Below, in pieces: positions 25,385 through 32,881 of a stretch of 32,881 nt of DNA. Under the pieces are notes generated by a model. The model searched no databases. It saw only the letters and a program-made list of their open reading frames with translations, and had not been told where the DNA came from. The stretch spans positions 1-32,881 of the forward strand of contig JBDRNO010000129.1 of NCBI GenBank assembly GCA_043811005.1. Direction: 5' to 3'. Source of the DNA: JBDRNO01 sp043811005. GTDB taxonomy: Bacteria; Bacteroidota; Bacteroidia; NORP154. The first letter of the stretch is position 1, and each line of letters starts with the position of its first letter. The position numbers and the translations under genes were made by a program.

Positions 25385-25419
25385 TAGTCTCGGAATTTAC
25401 TCACTTTTTTGTTTGTTTT

Positions 25420-25625
25420 TATAGGTGTTCGTGCCTGCACGCAGAAGTGCTGTTTCGGCACTCAGGTGTGAATTCCGCTTCTCTCCATTTCAATGTTTTT
25501 AATGAACTTATATTGAAATCTGTCCTTTGTGCTTTTAACAAACAACTACTGGTATCTGGCTTCTGGTTTTTTCGCTAATATTATAGTGAAGTAATGTTTA
25601 CCAGCCACCAGCCACCAGTAACCAG
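25420..25625. repeat. Repeat words and hairpin between convergent genes
   Basis: The 304-base gap between the convergent GDPD-like and esterase genes holds an AGTGC/GCACT hairpin (25446-25462) inside a CCTGCACGCAGAAGTGC segment, and CAGCCACCAGCCACCAGTAACCAG-type words at 25600-25625 with their complement (GGTATCTGGCTTCTGG) at 25551-25566. No gene or strong terminator was seen. Confidence 0.5.
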
Positions 25626-25688
25626 CGACAGTTTTTCATTAGCAGTTTTATATTTTACTAAACAAAAAGTTATAAGTGGCAACTTGCG

Positions 25689-26825
25689 TTAATTAATAAT
25701 AAGCTTTGCCACAATATACTTCCCGGATTGTAGGAGTTTCAATATATAAACACCTTTTGGAATGTCAATATACAGATCAATCATGCTCATGTTGCTTTGA
25801 ATATTTTTCTCAAATATCATCCTGCTATATAAGTCATACACCTCTATCTTAGATTTTGAACTTGAAATATTCCCGGCTTCAATGTAAAAAGTGCCTGAAT
25901 TTGGGTTGGGGTAAATGTTAATAGTTGTCCGCTTTGTTAAATCATTCGTTAAAATAATTGGCGTTGGTTGATGTTTAAGGAAAAATTTCCAAATCTCAGT
26001 TGTATAGCTAATATCATTATTCGGATACCATAACCACTCATGATCAGCCCCTGTAACTTTATAGAATTCAACTTCGGTACTGTTGTCGCCATTTTGATAA
26101 AGAAAATGGTCTATTGTATATCCATCAGCTACAAGGTCAGGAAGTGGAGTATGCACAGGGATTGTATCGCAATTGTTATTAGTAACCCAGTAGTTAATAA
26201 GGTTTTCTGTATCAATGCCAAAAGGGTTTCCTGTGTATTGAACCTGCTGATCTAAAGTGCCATGAAAATGACAAACAGGAACAGCTCTGCCTGGATTGCA
26301 ATTTAAGGCAGTTCCTATAGTTCCTGCTACGGAGGCAATTGCAGTAATTTTTGCATTCAATTCACAAGCTAACCTGTTCGACATGAATCCACCTAAAGAA
26401 AATCCTGTAACATAAACACGCCCCGTATCAATGTTGTAATTTGCTGATACAGTATCAATAAGTGCACTGAGAAATCCGACATCATCAATGTTTTCATTAA
26501 TCTCGAATCCATAAGAGCTGGCACCTGAATTCCATGCAGTACTTCCTGTAATTATGTTATCAACTATTGCCTGTGGAGTAACAACAATAAAATTGGCAGT
26601 GTCGGCAACTGCATGCATCTCTATTCCGGTAAAATTATTCATGTTATCACCTAACCCATGTAAGCATATTACCAAAGGAACAGGAGTAGAATCATTGTAA
26701 ATCGCTGGAACATATTCTATATACTCTCTGTTTATGCTATCATACATAAAACTTTTTGTCGTTGGTTGACAAAATCCATTGAAAACAATAGTAAGAGAGG
26801 CTAATAAAGCAAAGTGTTTTTTCAT
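25689..26825 (-). CDS. Secreted PHB-depolymerase/feruloyl-esterase-type hydrolase with type IX sorting domain
   Basis: A 378-residue exported alpha/beta hydrolase. Residues 1-19 are a signal peptide. LVICLHGLGDN (51-61) gives the oxyanion-hole strand, GFSLGG (141-146) the nucleophile Ser143, and HGTLDQQV (189-196) the acid Asp192; His262 in DHEW completes the triad. The layout matches the LpqC/PHB depolymerase-like and CE1 feruloyl esterase group, which cleave polyester or hydroxycinnamoyl ester bonds outside the cell. Residues about 303-378 (INIYPNPNSGTFYIE, then KIEVYDLYSRMI, then GVYILKLLQSGKYIVAKLIIN) are a Por secretion system C-terminal sorting domain, so it should cross the outer membrane by the type IX system and be released or anchored there. 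Single gene. Confidence 0.9.
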   Translation of the reverse strand: MKKHFALLASLTIVFNGFCQPTTKSFMYDSINREYIEYVPAIYNDSTPVPLVICLHGLGDNMNNFTGIEMHAVADTANFIVVTPQAIVDNIITGSTAWNSGASSYGFEINENIDDVGFLSALIDTVSANYNIDTGRVYVTGFSLGGFMSNRLACELNAKITAIASVAGTIGTALNCNPGRAVPVCHFHGTLDQQVQYTGNPFGIDTENLINYWVTNNNCDTIPVHTPLPDLVADGYTIDHFLYQNGDNSTEVEFYKVTGADHEWLWYPNNDISYTTEIWKFFLKHQPTPIILTNDLTKRTTINIYPNPNSGTFYIEAGNISSSKSKIEVYDLYSRMIFEKNIQSNMSMIDLYIDIPKGVYILKLLQSGKYIVAKLIIN

Positions 26826-26949
26826 AGTAGTTTTATTTTATATAATTGTTATTACATCACAAAATTAAAAATTTCCGTGAATTATTTTTTGCAAACCGTA
26901 TAATTACGTTATGAGGTCAGAATGTCTGATATTTCGGCAACTCATATTA

Positions 26950-27118
26950 TATCATTTTTGCCAGTTGCCAGAAGCGAGCAGCCAGAAGCAAACTACTTCG
27001 TCCTTCGTAGAATAATTCGGAGAAGGCACTCGCAACATTTTTAATTTCCTAAGCACGTAATATTAATTGCTTTATTAAAAAATAAGCAAAGTTATCTCCT
27101 GTCCTGACCTGGCAGGAC
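26950..27118. repeat. Repeat words and short palindromes in a 454-bp gap
   Basis: The gap between the esterase and cold-shock genes contains CAGTTGCCAGAAGCGAGCAGCCAGAAG at 26961-26987 (written here as words CAGTTGCCAG and CAGCCAGAAG), a TTCGTCCTTCG / CGGAGAAGG segment, and GTCCTG/CAGGAC arms at 27101-27118. A 46-codon frame at 27126-27266 (MRQRMGFRNG) has no recognisable match and is not called. Confidence 0.4.
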
Positions 27119-27230
27119 TAACATTATGCGTCAACGGATGGGATTTAGAAATGGATTGGTGAAAAAACTGAGGGACCTTGGTAGAAAGAGTGTTCAGACA
27201 GTTATAAAAATCGATTTCTTAATCGGATAT

Positions 27231-27257
27231 AAATATAAATGTATATTTATATTTTTT
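27231..27257. terminator. AT-only hairpin with T-run
   Basis: AAATATAAAT and ATTTATATTT form a perfect 10-bp stem around GTAT, followed by TTT. It lies 23 bases beyond the cold-shock gene's stop. With no G-C pair apart from the loop it would be a weak terminator. Confidence 0.35.
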
Positions 27258-27279
27258 CAGAAGTAGCGGGAATAGAAGA

Positions 27280-27471
27280 TTATATCTTCTTTACGTTGAT
27301 AGCATTTAAACCTTTTTTGCCTTCAGTAACTTCAAACGTTACTTTGTCATCATCCCGTATCTTATCAATTAATCCGGTAACGTGAACAAAAACATCCTGT
27401 TCTTCGTCATCAATCTTAATGAACCCGTATCCTTTAGATTCATTGAAAAATTTTACTGTTCCAGTTTTCAT
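27280..27471 (-). CDS. Cold shock domain protein (CspA family)
   Basis: A 63-residue single OB-fold protein that binds single-stranded RNA/DNA and acts as an RNA chaperone. MKTGTVKFFNESKGYGFI (residues 1-18) carries RNP1 (KGYGFI) and DVFVHVT (about 27-33) RNP2; the end KKGLNAINVKKI is standard. The start at 27469-27471 is chosen because the family begins MxxGTVKFFN; the frame extends 17 codons upstream, but that part (MPNFYFICRLIINFFFI) does not fit the fold. A long A/T-rich leader upstream would suit the cold-inducible leaders of this family, though nothing specific is seen. Confidence 0.95.
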   Translation of the reverse strand: MKTGTVKFFNESKGYGFIKIDDEEQDVFVHVTGLIDKIRDDDKVTFEVTEGKKGLNAINVKKI

Positions 27472-27604
27472 AATAAAGAAAAAATTAATTATTAGCCTGC
27501 AAATAAAATAAAAATTCGGCACTTATTAAAAATTATTATAAAAATTTGTTATATATTAGCGGGAAAATTATTTATAAAGTTATCTTTTTATCATATTATT
27601 AACT

Positions 27605-27994
27605 ATGAAAAAGAACGATTACCTGTGCCCTAAATGCAAAGGGCATTTAAATGTAGGCAGCTCAATTATTTTTTCCACAAGCAATAAAAGGCAGAAAAAA
27701 GGTTTGATATTGTTAAACCCTACGATTGGTGATTATACTTACGAGCATCATGATAATTACATTTTTGAAGAGGGTGAGATGATTGAATTTTTCTGTCCCA
27801 TCTGCCAGGCAGAACTTAAATCAGCAAAGAATCACAATTTTGCGAGCATCATTATGATAGATCATGGCAATATTGAATACGAAATATTGTTCTCACGGAA
27901 AGCAGGTGAAAAAAGCACTTATGTGCTTTCCAATGAGGAACTTGAGACGTTTGGTGATGATGCCAAAGATTATGATGAAGTGTTTGATGATTAG
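27605..27994 (+). CDS. Small zinc-ribbon-like hypothetical protein
   Basis: A 129-residue cytoplasmic protein with two CxxC knuckles (CPKC near residues 8-11 and CPIC near 64-67), so probably binding one zinc ion. Between them lies a beta-rich region (IIFSTSNKRQKKGLILLNPTIGDYTYEHHDNY). The C-terminus is very acidic (GDDAKDYDEVFDD). I know of similar uncharacterised proteins in Bacteroidota but of no function. Divergent from the cold shock gene across 133 bases. Confidence 0.65.
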   Translation: MKKNDYLCPKCKGHLNVGSSIIFSTSNKRQKKGLILLNPTIGDYTYEHHDNYIFEEGEMIEFFCPICQAELKSAKNHNFASIIMIDHGNIEYEILFSRKAGEKSTYVLSNEELETFGDDAKDYDEVFDD

Positions 27995-28100
27995 CCCCAA
28001 TGTTTAGTTTTCATTATCACTTGCAAGTTAACGATAATTTTGTGGATGTTAATTGTCAACTTGTATATTTACAACATAAAGTGTTTAAACTACTAAAACA

Positions 28101-28116
28101 TCCGCCAGCTGGCGGA
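28101..28116. repeat. Perfect 16-bp palindrome
   Basis: TCCGCCAGCTGGCGGA reads the same on both strands. It lies between the convergent 27605 and 28144 genes and is markedly more GC-rich than its surroundings. It may be a dispersed repeat unit or part of a bidirectional terminator; no T-run follows. Confidence 0.6.
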
Positions 28117-28143
28117 CTGATTTCGTAAATTATACTTACTTGT

Positions 28144-28746
28144 TCATTCCTTTATTTCAACAACTTCATATATCATTTCGCCCTCTTCATTTTCCTTAGG
28201 TTTGTAATAAACATCATCCAGTTCATAATATTCTTCACTGTCAATTGTTTTTGTTTCATAGCCATCTGGCAAGGCATCAACTTCAGCTCCAACCGGGGCA
28301 TCTATTACTTCATATTCATCGGAATTTGGGGTTTTTTTGTAAAATGTTCCGTAATAATAGAAATATACGGCTGGACCAATGACGATCTTTCTGTGTTCTG
28401 GCGGTAATACCTTTATTCTAATGCCCATCGGTGGTCTGACCACAACAAAAGAAGCAGCCCCTTTAGGTTTATAGAAAATCCCTGTGTGATAATGAAGCTT
28501 CATGCCTTTAAAGGCGATTGATACAGTAGCTGCATCCATTTTTTCCACTTCCGCTCCCCGGCGGGGAAGATGGCGGTAATGATAATGGGCTGCCTGCCTG
28601 GGTTTTGGGTTTTGCTGATGTACCGCTTCTTTTGGAGGAGGGCCTCCCTTTCTTTGTGAATATGCCTTATTAAAAAAACAAAGCGATAATACCAATTGTG
28701 TAAAAAATAAGACCTTGAAGATGCCTGAAATACTATTTGTTTTCAT
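28144..28746 (-). CDS. DUF6515 family exported protein
   Basis: A 200-residue protein with a signal peptide (residues 1 to about 30, ending KAYSQ). A basic, His- and Pro-rich segment follows (RKGGPPPKEA, YHYRHLPRRG). The body repeats a YFYYYGTFYKKxxxxxxYEVIDAPVGAEVDALPDGY pattern, with three copies of the Y-x-x-G/D-x-x-Y-x-P/K motif (GIFYKPKG, GTFYKKTP, DVYYKPKE). This is the DUF6515 layout, found in exported Bacteroidota proteins of unknown function. Divergent from cysH across 157 AT-rich bases. Confidence 0.85.
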   Translation of the reverse strand: MKTNSISGIFKVLFFTQLVLSLCFFNKAYSQRKGGPPPKEAVHQQNPKPRQAAHYHYRHLPRRGAEVEKMDAATVSIAFKGMKLHYHTGIFYKPKGAASFVVVRPPMGIRIKVLPPEHRKIVIGPAVYFYYYGTFYKKTPNSDEYEVIDAPVGAEVDALPDGYETKTIDSEEYYELDDVYYKPKENEEGEMIYEVVEIKE

Positions 28747-28870
28747 GATAATAGATTTTTAGGTTAAGAAATAATTTATCAATGATTTTTAATCGTTGAA
28801 ATATAGTACAAATATAATTTTTTAATCAACTTACAAAGTAATGTTCTTATATTACAATAAATAAATTTAC

Positions 28871-28878
28871 TATTTTTG
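28871..28878 (+). promoter_or_regulatory. Candidate -7 box for cysH
   Basis: TATTTTTG followed by C matches TAnnTTTGy, 25 bases before the chosen cysH ATG. No convincing -33 box. Confidence 0.5.
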
Positions 28879-28903
28879 CCTTCAATTGAGTAAGATTTAT
28901 AAA

Positions 28904-29607
28904 ATGGACAAACGAATTATCAGGGAGCTTAATTTGCAGTTCAAAGGTGCGCCACCTGAGAAAATCATAGAATATTTTCTCAATAAATATAAAGGAAAGA
29001 TCGCTTTATCTTCAAGCCTTGGTTTGGAAGACCAGGTATTAACCGGAATGATCATTTCAATTGACAAAAGCACCAAAATATTTACACTTGACACCGGCAG
29101 GTTATTTCCCGAAACTTATAATCTCATTAGAGAAACAAATAAAAAGTATAAAATTAATATTGAAGTATATTTTCCCGATACCTGTCAGGTTGAGGAAATG
29201 GTAAGGAAAAATAGTGTGAATCTTTTCTATGACAGCATTGAAAAGAGGAAAAAATGCTGTCATGTAAGAAAGATAGAACCGCTTAAAAGGGCATTCAGGG
29301 ACATGAGTGTTTGGATCTGCGGTTTAAGAAGGGAACAATCTGTTACCCGGACAGATAACCAGGCAGTTGAGTGGGATGAGAATAACGGGCTTATAAAGAT
29401 CAATCCTCTTATAGATTGGACCGAAGAACAAGTGTGGAACTATATAAAGCAGAACAATATTCCATATAATATCTTACACGATAATGAATTTCCTAGTATA
29501 GGATGTGAACCATGCACAAGAGCGGTAAACCGGGTGAAGATATCCGTGCCGGCAGATGGTGGTGGGAAGAACCGGAAGAAAAAGAATGCGGGCTGCACCA
29601 GGGATAA
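28904..29607 (+). CDS. cysH: Adenylyl-sulfate (APS) reductase, frameshifted near the C-terminus
   Basis: The enzyme reduces adenylyl sulfate to sulfite in assimilation, using thioredoxin. SSSLGLEDQVL and TLDTGRLFPETYNLI mark the nucleotide-binding domain; Cys118-Cys119 (KKCCHVRK) and Cys201/Cys204 (GCEPCTR) are the four [4Fe-4S] ligands that distinguish APS from PAPS reductases. The ATG at 28904 is preferred to an upstream TTG. Read literally, the frame runs on to 29731 and loses the family's ending. Adding one base at about 29527-29530 (a GTAAACCGGG stretch) restores GEDIRAGRWWWEEPEEKECGLHQG and a stop at 29605-29607, including the catalytic Cys of ECGLH. I infer a sequencing indel or a recent inactivating deletion. 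The corrected end lies 13 bases from the convergent gatD stop. Confidence 0.85.
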
Positions 29608-29620
29608 TATCCAACCTGGT

Positions 29621-31006
29621 TTATTTATGAAAATTTTTGATAAATTTTTCTACTTCAGGTACGCCACCCTGGTATACAAGGTACCCATTATAAGGTTCAC
29701 GGTCAGTAATTTCATCATTTATAGTCGTTAGCATTATTTTTTTTACTTCTTCTGGATCTTCAGTTTGACCTAAAGCCCAACCGAGCTTGATGAAAGCAAC
29801 TTCCGGTAACATGTTTCCTGCAGGAATAACTCCTTTAGCCATCATATCCCTCCCTGTGTCATATACATACATCTGAACATAACCCCAGATAGTCTGGAGT
29901 GTCATAAACATTATAACACCTTTCTTGTTTGCTCTTTCAATTGCAGGATATAGTTCCTTGTTCACATGTCCCAGTCCGGTGCCAACAATAATAATTCCTT
30001 TGTATCCATTGTCTACAAGTGCATCCAGTGTATCCGGTTTCATGCCGGGGTAATAATAGAGCATGGTTACTTTGTCACTAAAATATGGTAGAATTTTTAC
30101 GTTTCTGTCTTTTCTGCGGTGATTATAATCTTTTTTTAATAGTTTTATTTCTTTCCTGTTGACAGTTGCAATAGGTATATCTCCTATAGTGCGGAAAGTA
30201 GAGCGATATGAGGAGTGCATTTTTCGTACTCTGGTTCCTTTATGCAATAGTCCGTATTCGTCTGATGTAGGGCCGAACATGCAAACAATAACTTCGGCAA
30301 TATCACTATGTCCGGCTGTCTTCATTGCATGCATTAAGTTCAAAGCAGCATCGGAGCTGGGACGGTCAGACGAACGTTGTGAGCCAACAAGAACAATTGG
30401 TATGGGAGGATTCTGCACCATAAATGTCAATACAGCGCCTGTATGATGAAGTGTGTCTGTTCCATGTCCGATTACTATGCCGTCAATGCCTTTTTTTATT
30501 TCTTCACCAATTGCAATAGCAAGCGCTTTATATTGCTCAGGTCCCATGTTTTCGCTAAAAACAGCAAAAACTTTTTCTGTTGTCAGGTTGCAAATATCTG
30601 CTAATTCCGGTACAGCGCCATATAGTTCACCAGGAGAAAATGCCGGGATAACAGCGCCTGTCCTGTAATCTAAACGTGAAGCAATAGTACCCCCTGTTCC
30701 AAATAATTTTACTTTTGGTAAGCCCGGGGTTATAGGAAACTCCTTTTCAGGAATTTTATAACTGGCTTTTTTATAACCAATTTCTTTCATTCCTGTAATT
30801 GTCTTTATATCAAGACCAATATTATATCCTGTTGAAATTTTTAATACTATATGCTGGTCATCGTCATTTTCTGAACGAGGCAAAACAGTACCATTAAATT
30901 CCCCCCTTGTTGTTTCTATTTCTGCCTGCCCCCAAACCCTCACACTATATTTTTTCAGCATTTCAAGTGTTTCCCCTTTGTATCCCTGAAAAATGTCATC
31001 GTTCAT
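29621..31006 (-). CDS. gatD: Archaeal-type Glu-tRNA(Gln) amidotransferase subunit D (GatD)
   Basis: GatD is the glutaminase half of the archaeal GatDE complex that converts Glu-tRNA(Gln) to Gln-tRNA(Gln). The 461-residue product has the GatD-specific N-terminal domain (about 1-90, with HIVLKISTGYNIGLDI at 52-67), absent from plain asparaginases. The asparaginase-like domain follows: GTGGTIASRLDYRTGAV (103-119, catalytic Thr107), SENMGPEQY, HGTDTLHHTGA (181-191, second catalytic Thr183 and Asp184), VGSQRSSDRPSSDAALNL (207-224) and VRKMHSSYRSTF (catalytic Lys expected here). QRSSDRPSSDA and the end block MLPEVAFIKLGWALGQTEDPEEV are typical GatD. No gatE is in the window. GatDE is regarded as archaeal, so this is unexpected beside bacterial genes; transfer, or reuse as a glutaminase/asparaginase, is possible. 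Confidence 0.88.
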   Translation of the reverse strand: MNDDIFQGYKGETLEMLKKYSVRVWGQAEIETTRGEFNGTVLPRSENDDDQHIVLKISTGYNIGLDIKTITGMKEIGYKKASYKIPEKEFPITPGLPKVKLFGTGGTIASRLDYRTGAVIPAFSPGELYGAVPELADICNLTTEKVFAVFSENMGPEQYKALAIAIGEEIKKGIDGIVIGHGTDTLHHTGAVLTFMVQNPPIPIVLVGSQRSSDRPSSDAALNLMHAMKTAGHSDIAEVIVCMFGPTSDEYGLLHKGTRVRKMHSSYRSTFRTIGDIPIATVNRKEIKLLKKDYNHRRKDRNVKILPYFSDKVTMLYYYPGMKPDTLDALVDNGYKGIIIVGTGLGHVNKELYPAIERANKKGVIMFMTLQTIWGYVQMYVYDTGRDMMAKGVIPAGNMLPEVAFIKLGWALGQTEDPEEVKKIMLTTINDEITDREPYNGYLVYQGGVPEVEKFIKNFHK

Positions 31007-31075
31007 TTTTTATAGATTTTGATTGTGTAAAATTGTTCATTTTTTATTTATCATTCAACCTTTCTCTTTTCTTTT

Positions 31076-31107
31076 TTTGACATTATGAATGCCTTTAGCT
31101 AATTTTG
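31076..31107 (+). promoter_or_regulatory. Bacteroidota-type promoter for glnA
   Basis: TTTG at 31076-31079, a 20-base spacer, and TAATTTTG at 31100-31107 match the -33/-7 consensus at near-ideal spacing, 26 bases before the glnA ATG. The best promoter in the window. Confidence 0.7.
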
Positions 31108-31132
31108 TGGTTCATAATCTAATTTAATAAAA

Positions 31133-32656
31133 ATGAAAGAATCTGAAATATTATTGAATCCCAATAAGCTGGTTAGATATTTAAATAAACCCGCGTCTGA
31201 ATTCACAAGGGATGATATTATTAAGTATATTGAAGAAAATGGGATTGAGATGATTAACTTCCGGTATGTTGCTGAAGACGGAAAGTTGAAAGCATTAAAT
31301 TTTGTTATTATAAGCAAGGAGTATCTTGAGGCGATATTTTCTACCGGAGAAAGAGTAGACGGTTCAAGCCTGTTTTCTTTCATTGAATCAGGTTCAAGTG
31401 ATCTGTATATAATCCCCAGATTTAAGACTGCCTTTCTCAATCCTTTTTCTGAAGTACCTACCCTGGATATTTTATGCTCTTTTTATACAAGTGATGGAAA
31501 TCCTTTGGAAAGCTCTCCGGAATATATTTTAAAAAAGGCACATGCTGAATTTAAAAAATCAACAGGTTATACTTTAAAGGTATTTGGCGAATTGGAATAT
31601 TATGTTATTAGTAAAAAGGACGACCTGTTTCCTGCTCTTGACCAGAAAGGGTACCATTCTGCACATCCTTTTACTAAATGGGATTGCCTGCGAAAAGATG
31701 CTTTGAAGCTTATTGCAGAAACAGGAGGAAAGGTTAAGTACGGACATTCAGAGGTAGGAAATTTTTCATCGGAACAAGAGGCATATGAACAGCATGAGAT
31801 AGAGTTTATGCCTGTTGAAGTTGAGGATGCTGCTGACCAGATTATTATTGCCAAGTGGATTCTTAGAATGTTAGCTTATGACTATGGTGTTAATATTAGT
31901 TTTGCTCCTAAGATTACTGTTGGTAAAGCAGGAAGTGGATTTCATATACACTTATTGGTTGAAAAAGATAATGAGAATTTAATTGCAGATGAAAATGGGT
32001 TAACAGATATTGCTAAAAAAGTGATTGCAGGCATATTGGATCTTGCATCTCCGTTATTAGCTTTTGGAAATACTATTCCAACATCATTTCTGAGATTAGT
32101 ACCTCAGCAGGAAGCTCCTACAAGGATATGCTGGGGTGATGGAAATCGTTCCGTATTAGTCAGGATCCCATTGGGTTGGGTTGCCAAAACCAGTATGATA
32201 AAAGATGCTAATCCAAAAGAGACAAGGAAGATATCTTATATCCCCGGAAAGCAAACTATCGAATTCAGGGCTCCTGATGGTTCGGCAGATGTATATGGCC
32301 TTTTAGCAGGAATCACTATTGCTGCACAACATGGATTGGAGATGAAGGATGCTTTAATGAAAGCTGAGGATTTGTATGTAGATGTTAATATTTTTAAAAA
32401 AGAGAAACGAGCAGGAGCGAACTGCCGCTCGTCCCTGGAAAGTTTAGAATGTTTACCTTCTTCGTGTTGGGAATCTGCAGATTGTTTAAATGAGAAGCGA
32501 AAATATTTTGAAAAAAATAATATTTTCCCAAAAGGTACTATTAATAATATTATAGAAAAATTAAGGTCTTATGATGATAAAGAACTGAGTGAACATTTAT
32601 ATGGTAAGGATGATGAGATAAGAAAGATAGTGAATGAGCATTTACATTGTATGTGA
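31133..32656 (+). CDS. glnA: Glutamine synthetase, Bacteroidota ~500-residue type
   Basis: Forms glutamine from glutamate, ammonia and ATP. The 507-residue protein carries the GS beta-grasp N-domain (about 1-115; VDGSSLFSFIESGSSDLYIIP at 75-95) and catalytic domain: GELEYYV (152-158) for metal binding, GHSEVGNF and EQHEIEFMPV (219-228), GKAGSGFHIHL (264-274), RLVPQQEAPTRICWGDGNRS (321-340) and the IEFRAPDGSADVY block. These are the expected glutamate, ATP and metal sites. No C-terminal adenylylation loop was recognised. Residues about 425-434 (RAGANCRSS) are an insertion of some 7 residues caused by a hairpin in the DNA. Divergent from gatD across 126 bases, which raises the possibility of shared glutamine control. 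Confidence 0.9.
   Translation: MKESEILLNPNKLVRYLNKPASEFTRDDIIKYIEENGIEMINFRYVAEDGKLKALNFVIISKEYLEAIFSTGERVDGSSLFSFIESGSSDLYIIPRFKTAFLNPFSEVPTLDILCSFYTSDGNPLESSPEYILKKAHAEFKKSTGYTLKVFGELEYYVISKKDDLFPALDQKGYHSAHPFTKWDCLRKDALKLIAETGGKVKYGHSEVGNFSSEQEAYEQHEIEFMPVEVEDAADQIIIAKWILRMLAYDYGVNISFAPKITVGKAGSGFHIHLLVEKDNENLIADENGLTDIAKKVIAGILDLASPLLAFGNTIPTSFLRLVPQQEAPTRICWGDGNRSVLVRIPLGWVAKTSMIKDANPKETRKISYIPGKQTIEFRAPDGSADVYGLLAGITIAAQHGLEMKDALMKAEDLYVDVNIFKKEKRAGANCRSSLESLECLPSSCWESADCLNEKRKYFEKNNIFPKGTINNIIEKLRSYDDKELSEHLYGKDDEIRKIVNEHLHCM
32407..32432. repeat. In-frame palindrome inside glnA
   Basis: ACGAGC (32407-32412) pairs with GCTCGT (32427-32432); an alternative inner stem GAGCG/CGCTC (32415-32419 with 32426-32430) also forms. 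The GC-rich segment stands out from its AT-rich flanks and encodes about RAGANCRSS, at a point where related GlnA proteins are about 7 residues shorter. Confidence 0.6.
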
Positions 32657-32722
32657 TTACTTTATAGGATAGGAAGTTTAATATTTATAATAAAATTTAT
32701 TTGTTACTGTTCGGTATACTAA

Positions 32723-32754
32723 GGGGGGGATTCCTCACTTCGTTTACAATGACG
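32723..32754. repeat. Intergenic dispersed-repeat fragment
   Basis: A G7 run followed by ATTCCTCACTTCGTTTACAA and TGACG. The reverse strand reads CGTCATTGTAAACGAAGTGA, a word of the same kind as the widely seen GTCATTGCGAGGAACGAAGT intergenic repeats. It is the boundary between glnA and the last gene. Confidence 0.4.
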
Positions 32755-32775
32755 TCCATCCTAATCGTCTGATAA

Positions 32776-32881
32776 TCAAGCAGCTACCTTCTGCAAAAAG
32801 AACCCACATTTAGCAGCTTCTTTATGCAGACGTGATATCTTCCTTGCTTGTTGTTTTTCTGTATCTATCTGTAATCTGCTT
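32776..32881 (-). CDS. C-terminal fragment of an unidentified protein
   Basis: A minus-strand frame open from the right edge ends with a stop at 32776-32778. The visible 34 residues (SRLQIDTEKQQARKISRLHK, then EAAKCGFFLQKVAA) are basic and helical, resembling the last helix of several transposase families, but this is too short to assign. The adjoining dispersed repeat would be compatible with the edge of a mobile element. Confidence 0.4.
   Translation of the reverse strand, partial: SRLQIDTEKQQARKISRLHKEAAKCGFFLQKVAA

Noticed and set aside
27126..27266. 46-codon frame beginning MRQRMGFRNGLVKK
   Set aside because: No recognisable family, no promoter or ribosome site, and it ends inside an AT-only hairpin; more likely chance or a decayed fragment.
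29608..29731. The literal C-terminal extension of APS reductase overlapping gatD
   Set aside because: It arises from the one-base frameshift; the extension is the antisense of the gatD end and has no similarity to the family, whereas the alternative frame restores the expected ending.

Overview
The window is an AT-rich stretch of a bacterial chromosome, most likely from an uncultured member of the Bacteroidota. The evidence is a secreted esterase ending in a Por (type IX secretion) sorting domain, a 500-residue GlnA of the kind common in Bacteroidota, DUF6515, DUF4349 and PorT-like barrel proteins, weak Shine-Dalgarno sites, and several candidate promoters of the TTTG / TAnnTTTG type. No tRNA, rRNA, CRISPR array or prophage module was seen.

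Layout. Positions 1-5033 (minus): a partial outer-membrane protein with an apparent frameshift in its signal peptide, then a 1475-residue tail-fibre-like surface protein built from five tandem units of about 120 residues. 5223-8265 (plus): a helical-repeat protein of unknown role and a MacB/FtsX-type permease. 8577-9972 (minus): the rpsF-rpsR-rplI ribosomal operon, whose S6 carries a long acidic tail. 10418-15390 (plus): dnaX and a two-lobed M16 metallopeptidase lipoprotein. 15400-17400: a small accessory patch (an unknown protein, a beta-barrel protein, a dinD remnant) whose junctions carry short direct repeats. 17398-20826: a fused acyl-CoA mutase of the IcmF type. 20830-24170: a degraded zone with a structured repeat and remnants of M23 peptidase, DUF4349 and DUF6340-like genes, alongside intact AIM24, DUF4160 and DUF2442 genes. 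24605-28746: a GDPD-like lipoprotein, a type IX-secreted esterase, a cold shock protein, a zinc-ribbon protein and a DUF6515 protein. 28904-32656: an APS reductase (frameshifted near its end), an archaeal-type GatD and a divergent glutamine synthetase. The right edge holds the end of an unidentified minus-strand gene.

Three things stand out. First, GatD, the amidase subunit of the archaeal GatDE tRNA amidotransferase, sits beside glutamine synthetase in what looks like a bacterial genome. Second, four genes between 16.9 and 24.2 kb appear to keep both ends while lacking the middle. Third, short palindromic repeats lie in frame inside three unrelated coding sequences (the surface protein, IcmF and GlnA), and other palindromes and word-like repeats fill most of the longer gaps. 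Together these suggest a genome shaped by spreading small repeats and deletion; misassembly must be excluded for the deletions. All family calls come from reading the sequence and from memory of the families; no search was run.
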